This document shows positions 30,854 through 36,286 of a DNA stretch of 36,286 bases, piece by piece. The notes under the pieces were generated by a model. That model did no database searches and was not told the DNA's origin. It saw only the letters and a list, made by a program, of their open reading frames with translations. The first letter of the stretch is position 1. Each line of letters starts with the position of its first letter. Source of the stretch: a virus; the IMG/VR virus record IMGVR_UViG_3300015262_000020, positions 1 through 36,286 of that record, one strand, 5' to 3'. Position numbers and translations under genes: made by a program.

Positions 30854-31675
30854 ATGCCACAGATTTCCGAAATGGCCGCGCCGGCGGCGCTGTCAGGCCT
30901 TGAACTGATTCCCGGCCTCCAAGGCAACGCCAATGCGGGCATGCCGCTGCTGGCGCTCGGTGGCTTGCCTCGCGGCAATGTGTTGCAGCTACGCCGTTCC
31001 TACGCCGCCGACTTGGCCGCCACCACCGACGCGGATCCCGGCGCCGGCAAGCTGCGCTGGAACAACGCAGTGCCAGCATCCGCGACCGTGCTGTACGTCA
31101 GCAACACCGCTGCTGACGCCGCCGACATCTCGGCCGCGTGGGCAACGCTTGCTGTGGGCGGTTTCGTTTATGTCCAGGGCAGTGCCGACGGAGCCCATCG
31201 CGCCAACTGGCAGAAGTGGCAGATCACATCGGTGACCGCGGTGAGCGGATACGCCAAGATTGGCGTATCCCTGCAGGCCAGTGCCGGCGCCTTTGCCGAC
31301 ACCGACACGATCGAGCTGACCTTGCAACAGCCAACGCCTTCACTTGGCGTTAACCGGAACATCAGCAATACCGTTGCCTCGGCGAGCGGTGTGCTGACGC
31401 TCGACCTATCGCTTGGGGACTACTTCAAAACCACGTTGACCGAAAATATCACCAGCATCGTGCTGACCAATGTCCCGGCGGCCGGCACGTTCAGTTTGTC
31501 GATCACTCAGCACGCCTCGGCGGCCAAGACCGTCACCTTCCCGGCGATCTGGAAGAAAGCTGGTGGCGGCAGCTTCGTCGTGTCGACGACGTTGAGCGCG
31601 CGGGATCGCGTCATCTTTACTACCGACAACGCCGGAGCGAGCTACGACGTCGACATGGGCAAGGGCTACGCATGA
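30854..31675 (+). CDS. Tail fibre-like protein (273 aa)
   Basis: 273 aa, rich in Ala/Thr/Ser and beta strands. The ending (DYFKTTLTENITSIVLTNVP ... SFSLSITQHASAAKTVTFPA) resembles the repetitive beta sheets of phage fibres and appendages. It follows the tail-tip gene and overlaps the next gene by four bases. Receptor binding is inferred. Confidence 0.65.
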   Translation: MPQISEMAAPAALSGLELIPGLQGNANAGMPLLALGGLPRGNVLQLRRSYAADLAATTDADPGAGKLRWNNAVPASATVLYVSNTAADAADISAAWATLAVGGFVYVQGSADGAHRANWQKWQITSVTAVSGYAKIGVSLQASAGAFADTDTIELTLQQPTPSLGVNRNISNTVASASGVLTLDLSLGDYFKTTLTENITSIVLTNVPAAGTFSLSITQHASAAKTVTFPAIWKKAGGGSFVVSTTLSARDRVIFTTDNAGASYDVDMGKGYA

Positions 31676-32289
31676 GCGCGCTGCTGAAGCATCAACAATT
31701 GATTTTGTCAGGTGGTGGTGCCTTGGTGGTCTGGGACCCAGCGGCCGTTGGCGCAAATTTGTCGCTCTCTAACGGCAATCTAACCGTCACGCGTGGCACG
31801 GGCGGAGGCTCGTCATGGACCACAGTGCGCGCAACGCAGGGCCGCAGTAATGGCAAGCGGGTGTTCCAGGTCAACAACGATGTGGTCACGTCCAACAACG
31901 ACGGACTGATGGTGGGCTTTGTTACCGCTAGCACATCCCTCGCCGGGTTCTGCGGAAGCACCGCCGACAGCTTCGGTGTCCACTCGATCAACGGTCGGTG
32001 CTACAACAATAATCTGCAAGTGGGTTCGGATGCCCTTCCGCAAACCGTGAACACTCAACGCCGTCTCGCCGTCGACTTCGCCGCCGGACTAATCTGGGTC
32101 GGACTTGGTACTACCTGGATCGGAGACCCAGTAGCGGGCACCGGCGCTCGGTTCTCATTCCCCCCCGGCACTACGCTTTACCCAGCTGCTTCGGGGTATC
32201 GCAGCCCCCAACAAGCTACCGGTTATTTCCGCGTCGCCGATCTACCTGGCACGCCCTATGGACTGCCCAGCGGTTTCACCGACTGGTGA
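31672..32289 (+). CDS. SPRY/B30.2-like tail appendage protein (205 aa)
   Basis: 205 aa. The pattern WDPAAVGANLSLSNGNLTVTRG, GKRVFQV, GLMVGFV, then GLIWVGLGTTWIGDP and LYPAASGY matches the strand order of SPRY/B30.2 domains. These occur in phage receptor-binding proteins. Lower GC than the structural genes around it suggests recent exchange. Last gene before the terminator and lysis cassette. Confidence 0.7.
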   Translation: MSALLKHQQLILSGGGALVVWDPAAVGANLSLSNGNLTVTRGTGGGSSWTTVRATQGRSNGKRVFQVNNDVVTSNNDGLMVGFVTASTSLAGFCGSTADSFGVHSINGRCYNNNLQVGSDALPQTVNTQRRLAVDFAAGLIWVGLGTTWIGDPVAGTGARFSFPPGTTLYPAASGYRSPQQATGYFRVADLPGTPYGLPSGFTDW

Positions 32290-32303
32290 TGAAGTAACGG
32301 AGC

Positions 32304-32327
32304 GCCGGGCTGCTGATACAGCCCGGC
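32304..32327 (+). terminator. Strong hairpin at the end of the tail operon
   Basis: GCCGGGCTG (32304-32312), loop CTGATA, CAGCCCGGC (32319-32327): a perfect nine-base-pair stem. The following CTCTCTCC has few T residues, so it is a weak intrinsic terminator or an RNA-stabilising end. Confidence 0.55.
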
Positions 32328-32391
32328 CTCTCTCCACGACAGGCGTGGACCACACTGCGGGCAACTTCCCCTAAACACACCCGCACCCCGG

Positions 32392-32416
32392 CGGCAACCA
32401 TGGCGCCATGTTGCCG
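32392..32416. repeat. Dyad upstream of the lysis cassette
   Basis: CGGCAAC-CATGGC / GCCATG-TTGCCG is an almost perfect inverted repeat with one extra C, 24 bases before the third late element. It could be an operator or an RNA hairpin. The rest of 32290-32490 shows no gene. Confidence 0.45.
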
Positions 32417-32440
32417 ACCTTGCCACCGCCCGCGCTGCCC

Positions 32441-32468
32441 CGGAAACGGTTTGCCTTAGTGGTTTCCC
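32441..32468 (+). promoter_or_regulatory. 28-bp late element, copy 3
   Basis: The same element as at 15812 and 17995 (C to G in CGGAAACGG), in non-coding DNA 22 bases upstream of the endolysin ATG. This is the third independent occurrence with the same distance to a start codon. Confidence 0.75.
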
Positions 32469-32490
32469 GCGCGCGGTCGAACATTCGCCC

Positions 32491-33063
32491 ATGACGACGA
32501 ATGCCATCGACCAGCGTCTGCCTGCGAAGCCCGTCCAACTGGCCTGGGGCGCACGCGTCAGCACTGCCTTCGCGCAGGTGGTGTTCGGCATCTGCAAGGA
32601 GTTCGGCTGGGGACCGCAGCACGCGAGCTGGCTGATGGCGTGCATGGCGTTCGAAACCGGCACAACGTTCAGCCCATCGGTGCGCAATGGGGTCGGCAGC
32701 AGCGCCGTGGGGCTCATTCAGTTCATGCCGGCGACGGCGCGCGGCCTGGGCACCACCGTCGAGGATCTCGCACGGCTTTCGGCGGAAGCCCAGCTCGGCT
32801 ACGTGCGTAGCCATTTCCGCCCATACGCGCGGCGCATCGCCAGTCTGTCCGACATGTACATGGCCATCCTGCTGCCCAAGTACATCGGCCAGCCGGAAGA
32901 TGCCGTGCTGTTCTCCGGCGGCGTGGCCTACCGACAGAATTCCGGGCTGGACGCCAACCGCGACGGCAAGATCACGAAGGCCGAGGCCACTGCACGGGTT
33001 GCCGACATGCTCAAGCGGGGCATGCAGCCGGGTGTATTCGCAACATATGAGGCCGCGACATGA
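32491..33063 (+). CDS. Endolysin: SLT transglycosylase with EF-hand loop
   Basis: 190 aa. Soluble lytic transglycosylase-like fold with the likely catalytic Glu55 (MAFETGTTFSPSVRN) and GSSAVGLIQFMPATA, the GLMQ-like motif. Residues 154-165 (D-x-N-x-D-G-x-I-x-x-x-E) form a canonical 12-residue EF-hand calcium loop. It cleaves the peptidoglycan glycan strand at the end of infection. No signal peptide is visible, so it should depend on a holin, two candidates for which follow. Preceded by late element copy 3. Confidence 0.88.
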   Translation: MTTNAIDQRLPAKPVQLAWGARVSTAFAQVVFGICKEFGWGPQHASWLMACMAFETGTTFSPSVRNGVGSSAVGLIQFMPATARGLGTTVEDLARLSAEAQLGYVRSHFRPYARRIASLSDMYMAILLPKYIGQPEDAVLFSGGVAYRQNSGLDANRDGKITKAEATARVADMLKRGMQPGVFATYEAAT

Positions 33064-33461
33064 TCCCCGAGACTCGACCGGCGGCGATCGTCGCAAGCGC
33101 TTATTCATCCATTGCCGCCGCGGCCACGTGGTCCAGTCCCTTCGAGTTCGTGGGGTTGCCGGCGCCGGTGGTGTTCATGGCGTTCGCCGGCGTGGCGGCT
33201 GGCCTGATTCTGCAGCCGCCCAAGAACATGTCGCGCCTGGCGATGTTCATGCTCACGTTGGCGTTGACGTTCTTCGCCGCGGTGAGCACTGTGGTTCTGG
33301 GCCATATCCCGAAGATGGACTGGGTGCGCGACGCCGGCCCGGCCATTGCCGGCACCGTCGGCCTGTTCGCGCAGGCACTGGTGCCGGCGCTGCAGCGGCG
33401 CCTGCAGAAGGAAGTTAACGATCGGGGGGCAACAACCAGCTCGGGCGGAGGTTCGCCATGA
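33060..33461 (+). CDS. Holin-like membrane protein (133 aa)
   Basis: 133 aa with about three hydrophobic segments (AAIVASAYSSIAAAATW; VVFMAFAGVAAGLILQ; MFMLTLALTFFAAVSTVVLG) and a polar tail. It overlaps the endolysin stop by four bases and lies in the usual holin slot. In lambda-like phages such proteins form the lesions that release the endolysin. Confidence 0.7.
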   Translation: MIPETRPAAIVASAYSSIAAAATWSSPFEFVGLPAPVVFMAFAGVAAGLILQPPKNMSRLAMFMLTLALTFFAAVSTVVLGHIPKMDWVRDAGPAIAGTVGLFAQALVPALQRRLQKEVNDRGATTSSGGGSP

Positions 33462-33781
33462 TCGCGATTCTTGGTTGGTTGGCCGCCCTGGTGGCGGCCA
33501 TGACAGGTCTGGCGATGCTGCAGGATGCCACCATCATCGCCCCCGATGGCAGTGCTCGGGGTTGGCTGCGGCACGTGGTGAGGCTGGTACTCCTGATCGG
33601 CATTACCGCATCGTCCGCCGTGCTGCTGGTGATACCCGCACTGCATGCCTCATCGCTCTACGAAGTGGCCTTGCGCTGCTGCCTGGCCGGGTACCTCGCC
33701 AGCAGCGCGCCATGCCCCTGGTGGCGCTATGTGTTCAAAGGGCAGGGCGCTGCGCGCATCGAACGCCGGCGGGTTCTATGA
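33458..33781 (+). CDS. Second membrane protein of the lysis cassette (107 aa)
   Basis: 107 aa with an N-terminal hydrophobic segment (MIAILGWLAALVAAMTGLAML), another two (LVLLIGITASSAVLLVIPAL; ALRCCLAGYLASSAPC), and a basic tail. Could be a second holin or a holin antagonist. Four-base overlaps on both sides. Role by position. Confidence 0.65.
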   Translation: MIAILGWLAALVAAMTGLAMLQDATIIAPDGSARGWLRHVVRLVLLIGITASSAVLLVIPALHASSLYEVALRCCLAGYLASSAPCPWWRYVFKGQGAARIERRRVL

Positions 33782-34203
33782 GCGAGGTCCTGCTGTGGCT
33801 ACGGTTCCTGCGAACCCACTGGAAGCCCATCCTCGTCGTACTCGCTGTGCTGTACTTCGCCATCGTGGCGATCGGCAAAATCCACGCCTACGGCCAGCGC
33901 CAGTACCAGGCAGGCCGCAACGCCGTCATCGCCGAGGACGCCATCGCCGCCGCGCAAGCGCGCCTCGACGCCGACCAGCATGCCACCGCCTCGGCTGCCG
34001 CCGGCGTCGCCATGCACAACACGCTCGACATCGCGCTCCCGCGCATCGAGGTAGCCTCCAATGACGCCGCCGACAAAATCCGCACCATCTACCTGGCCGC
34101 GCCTGCTGGCCCTGCTGCTGTGTGCGTGCGCCCTCCCGGCGTGCAAACAGCACTCGACGCGGCCCGCGCCCGCGCCAACGCCGCCGCCCGTGGTCAGCTG
34201 TGA
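33778..34203 (+). CDS. Inner-membrane spanin (Rz-like)
   Basis: 141 aa. An N-terminal membrane span (ILVVLAVLYFAIVAIGKI, about 18-35), then a long helical periplasmic domain (QYQAGRNAVIAEDAIAAAQARLDADQ ...), the plan of Rz i-spanins. Its 3' third overlaps the Rz1-like gene in the +1 frame (34061-34203). It works with Rz1 to fuse inner and outer membranes in the last step of lysis. Confidence 0.8.
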   Translation: MSEVLLWLRFLRTHWKPILVVLAVLYFAIVAIGKIHAYGQRQYQAGRNAVIAEDAIAAAQARLDADQHATASAAAGVAMHNTLDIALPRIEVASNDAADKIRTIYLAAPAGPAAVCVRPPGVQTALDAARARANAAARGQL

Positions 34204-34387
34204 CCAGACCCAGCCCCCTGCGCTGATCCCGCCGCTGCCACCGATCACCACGCCACCGGCACAGATGCTGGCAGCGATGGATACGTGGGCCGTGCAAGCC
34301 ATGGCCGTCTATCAGCGTGAGGTGACCACGCGGCTTGGCGAGCATGCGTGCATGCGCAAGCTGCGCAGCAAAGGTGTGATTCAGTAG
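34061..34387 (+). CDS. Outer-membrane spanin lipoprotein (Rz1-like)
   Basis: 108 aa. A signal peptide with basic start and hydrophobic core (LLALLLCACALPAC) ends in a lipobox LPAC, giving a lipidated Cys near residue 28. The mature part is Pro-rich (RPAPAPTPPPVV), typical of Rz1, and is longer than the shortest family members. It starts inside the Rz gene in another frame, the classical overlapping-spanin arrangement. Confidence 0.82.
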   Translation: MTPPTKSAPSTWPRLLALLLCACALPACKQHSTRPAPAPTPPPVVSCDQTQPPALIPPLPPITTPPAQMLAAMDTWAVQAMAVYQREVTTRLGEHACMRKLRSKGVIQ

Positions 34388-34474
34388 CACGTAAGCAGGT
34401 GGAACGATGCCCTGGCGCTTTTGATGCCACGTTGACGCCGGTCAGAGCTATGCTCCGAGTTCTTGAGACCGGAC

Positions 34475-34723
34475 ATGACCATGGCCCTGTCGCGCGCTGA
34501 ACTAGAAAAGCTGCTGGTGGATCTCGACGCCGCCATACCGGCCATGATGGTCGAATACCCCGATGCCGCGGATTTCAACCCGGCCTTCGCCGGGCTCGCG
34601 GACGTGATCACCGACAACGCCAGCGTCGCAGACGAAGCCTGGGTTTTCGAGCGCATCGACGGCATCCTCGAGCGGCACGGCCTGTGGCGTCCCGGGCAGG
34701 AAGACCTGCCGCCGGACGAGTAG
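34475..34723 (+). CDS. Small acidic protein of unknown function (82 aa)
   Basis: 82 aa, acidic and helical (LSRAELEKLLVDLDAAIPAMM ... VFERIDGILERHGLWRP). A TTG at 34463 could add four residues. An inverted repeat CCGGTC/GACCGG (34437-34442, 34467-34472) lies just before the start and no Shine-Dalgarno is obvious. Three bases before the DUF72 gene, so probably co-transcribed with it. It follows the lysis genes, the usual site for cargo. Confidence 0.65.
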   Translation: MTMALSRAELEKLLVDLDAAIPAMMVEYPDAADFNPAFAGLADVITDNASVADEAWVFERIDGILERHGLWRPGQEDLPPDE

Positions 34724-34726
34724 GCC

Positions 34727-35647
34727 ATGTCCGGTCGTATCGAGGTCGGCACCGCGAGCTGGACCGACAAGTCGCTGATCGCGTCGAAACGGTTCTATCC
34801 GCGCGGCTGGAACACGGCCGAGGCCCGGTTGAGGTATTACGCCAGCGTCTTCCCCATGGTCGAGGTCGACAGCAGCTACTACGCGATGCCCAGCGAGCGT
34901 AACGCGCAGCTGTGGGTGGAACGGACGCCCCCGGACTTCACGTTCAACATGAAGGCGTTTCGCCTGTTCACCGGTCACCAGACCCCCGCCAACGCGCTGC
35001 CGGCGGATATTCAGCACGAGCTGACATGGCATTTCGCGACCGCTAAAAACATCTACTACCGCGACGTGCCCAACGAGATGCTTGACGCGCTGTGGGACCG
35101 CTTCCGGCGTGCGATCGACCCGCTGGCGGCCGCGGGCAAGCTCGGTGCGGTGCACTTTCAGTTCCCGCCGTGGGTAGTGCCCTCGCGCGAGTGGCACGCG
35201 CACATCGAGGAATGCGCTGGCCGGATGCAGGGGTACCAGCTCGCCACCGAGTTTAGGCAGGCCAAATGGTTCGACCAAGAGCACTGCGAGGCGACGCTGG
35301 CATTCGAGCGGCAGCACAACTTCGCGCATGTGGTGCTGGACATGCCGCAGGGCTTCAGCAACAGCCTGCCGCAGATCTGGGAGGCCACCTCCCCGAACCT
35401 GGCCATCGTGCGTCTGCACGGTCGGAACGCCGAGACGTGGAACGTCAAGGGTCAGACATCGGCGAGCGATCGCTTCAACTACGACTATTCCGACGACGAG
35501 TTGCAGGAGTTCGTGCCCAAGATGCGCCGCCTGGCCGATCACGTCGGCACGGTGCAGGGCATCTTCAACAACAACTACGAAGACCAGGGCCAGCGCAATG
35601 CGGCCACGCTTGAGGGGCTATTTGGCGTCGACGCCCGACGCGCCTGA
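34727..35647 (+). CDS. DUF72 (YecE-like) TIM-barrel protein
   Basis: 306 aa. Family marks are VGTASWTD at the start, VEVDSSYYAMPS, PPDFTFNMKA ... TGH, GAVHFQFPPW and the ending FNNNYEDQGQRNAATL. DUF72 proteins are widespread in bacteria, usually chromosomal, with no settled function. Position after the lysis cassette and before attR marks it as prophage cargo. Overlaps the convergent zinc-ribbon gene by 30 bases. Confidence 0.9.
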   Translation: MSGRIEVGTASWTDKSLIASKRFYPRGWNTAEARLRYYASVFPMVEVDSSYYAMPSERNAQLWVERTPPDFTFNMKAFRLFTGHQTPANALPADIQHELTWHFATAKNIYYRDVPNEMLDALWDRFRRAIDPLAAAGKLGAVHFQFPPWVVPSREWHAHIEECAGRMQGYQLATEFRQAKWFDQEHCEATLAFERQHNFAHVVLDMPQGFSNSLPQIWEATSPNLAIVRLHGRNAETWNVKGQTSASDRFNYDYSDDELQEFVPKMRRLADHVGTVQGIFNNNYEDQGQRNAATLEGLFGVDARRA

Positions 35648-35983
35648 GTCGGCGTAGGCGTCCCACTCAGTATCGCCCACCTGATGAAGCGCCTCGAGCA
35701 GCGGCGTGGCCACGGGGTACCGTCGTAACACCGTCTTCGCCGCGAGCGCGCGCCACTCTGCATGCACGTCATCGACAGTGACGTCGTCCGTTGGCGTCGC
35801 CCCGAGGAATGTTTCGCCGTCAAAGCTGTACCGCCAAAAGCGCCGGTGCATGAAGACGCCGCGCTTGCATCGATAGCACAGTATCCCTTCACAGCCCATG
35901 TCCCAATTCGGATGGCCGCAGGCGTCACAACAGCCGCCAGGCCCGAACAGGGAGTTCATTCTACTGAGATCGCGACCGGCCAT
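35618..35983 (-). CDS. Zinc-ribbon protein (121 aa)
   Basis: 121 aa. CCDACGHPNWD ... CYRCKRG (about 19-44) forms a four-Cys zinc ribbon. The rest is a mixed domain with WRYSFDGETFLG and a helical end. ATG 35983 or 35959 could be the start; neither has a good Shine-Dalgarno. Convergent with DUF72, last gene before attR; no family recognised. The stretch 35984-36090 shows no gene in the integrated form. Confidence 0.65.
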   Translation of the reverse strand: MAGRDLSRMNSLFGPGGCCDACGHPNWDMGCEGILCYRCKRGVFMHRRFWRYSFDGETFLGATPTDDVTVDDVHAEWRALAAKTVLRRYPVATPLLEALHQVGDTEWDAYADSGASGVDAK

Positions 35984-36072
35984 GGCCACAGAGTAGCGCG
36001 GCGCTGTCTCATCGCCGCAAGCCTGCGGGAACAGCCACGCGGTGGTGGGGGTGATTCGGCCGCCCACGGCTA

Positions 36073-36176
36073 TTGCGGTGGGGGCGCCTAATCTGTAATA
36101 TCTTCGGACTCTGAGCGGGAGAGAGGCACGCGGTACGGCTCTGTAAGATAAAGACCGAATCGCGCCCCCGCTACCA
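36073..36176 (+). pseudogene. Degenerate tRNA-fMet-like copy with promoter-like boxes
   Basis: The -35-like TTGCGG (36073-36078), 17-base spacer and TAATAT (36096-36101) have the same spacing as the left tRNA promoter. The 14 bases at 36101-36114 equal 32-45. Acceptor-like ends (AGCGGGA at 36114-36120, CCCCGCT before ACCA) still pair at six of seven positions. The T stem does not pair and the middle is about 15 bases shorter, so it is not a working tRNA. In the excised circle the minus strand through here encodes a different tail for int. Confidence 0.6.
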
Positions 36177-36177
36177 G
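36156..36177 (+). repeat. attR: attR: tRNA 3'-end repeat
   Basis: Right copy of the attachment repeat. Exact 14-bp match at 36164-36177 with 110-123, and 20 of 22 overall. Followed by host sequence: a perfect hairpin (CTTTCTTG-ATG-CAAGAAAG, 36180-36198) and the host terminator. Confidence 0.8.
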
Positions 36178-36195
36178 ATCTTTCTTGATGCAAGA

Positions 36196-36218
36196 AAGCC
36201 TCCTCGTGAGGCTTTTTT
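36196..36218 (+). terminator. Original terminator of the host tRNA gene
   Basis: AAGCCTC (36196-36202), loop CTCGT, GAGGCTT (36208-36214), then TTTT: a canonical intrinsic terminator. In the uninterrupted chromosome it would lie about 75 bases after the tRNA. Host DNA from 36219 to 36286 shows no recognisable gene start. Confidence 0.75.
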
Positions 36219-36286
36219 GTTGGGCGCAAGGATGCGTCGTGCCGGGCTGCCGTTGGTGGCTGCGCGCGCCGGAAAGAGCTGCTTGA

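Noticed and set aside
36114-36176. A functional second tRNA at the right end
   Set aside because: The acceptor ends pair, but T and anticodon stems do not, and the length is too short for a standard tRNA.

Overview
The window is an essentially complete, high-GC temperate siphophage integrated at the 3' end of an initiator tRNA-Met gene. The host is probably a high-GC gammaproteobacterium of the Xanthomonadales type (Rhodanobacter/Dyella/Xanthomonas relatives). That assignment is inference from GC content, codon use and gene families; no host protein-coding gene is visible. Host DNA is limited to about 1-110 (tRNA promoter and tRNA) and about 36164-36286 (tRNA 3' end, trailer hairpin and the tRNA's original terminator). 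A 14-bp direct repeat (110-123 and 36164-36177, inside a 22-bp near-repeat) brackets a prophage of about 36.05 kb.

Left arm (79-6375, minus strand): a large serine integrase is the last gene of a leftward early operon. The operon holds about 15 small genes in a tight overlap cascade, including an ASCH-like protein, the C-terminal half of a C5-cytosine methyltransferase, a DUF1566 protein, a membrane protein and zinc ribbons. Immunity region (6376-7956): an XRE repressor without a peptidase domain and a zinc-ribbon membrane protein are read leftward and closed by a terminator. They lie between two near-identical promoter/operator modules, PL (6406-6455) and PR (7688-7737). Each has two 18-bp palindromes of the ATTACGA-N4-TCGTAAT type, 24 bp apart, wrapped around a TTGACA-16-CGTAAT promoter. 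The cro-like gene begins 8 nt after the PR -10 box and is probably leaderless.

Right early region (7738-12140, plus strand): cro, an inverted one-gene insertion flanked by an imperfect repeat, two ribbon-helix-helix-like proteins, a TraR/DksA-type zinc finger, small unknown genes, and an 800-aa TOPRIM primase/helicase. It is followed by a 340-bp non-coding block of inverted iterons (TGCGGCAT six times, then ATGCCGCA four times), a candidate replication origin.

Late region (12483-34387, plus strand): terminase small subunit, a Mom-like acyltransferase-fold protein, GpA-type large terminase, a Mor-like activator, connector, lambda-type portal, a fused HK97 protease/major capsid protein, head-tail joining genes, tail tube, G and GT chaperones with a T_TTT_TTC frameshift site, an 853-aa tape measure, and tail-tip genes. 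The central tail-tip protein carries an apparently permuted LamG insertion. After it come fibre-like genes (one SPRY-like), then lysis: EF-hand transglycosylase, two holin-like proteins and overlapping Rz/Rz1 spanins. A 28-bp element lies 22-23 bp upstream of three late genes (15863, 18045, 32491) and is probably the late promoter, perhaps activated by the Mor-like protein.

The right end (34475-35983) holds three cargo genes (unknown, DUF72, zinc ribbon), then a degenerate tRNA-like copy with its own promoter-like boxes next to attR. In the excised circle this copy would supply a different C-terminus for the integrase.
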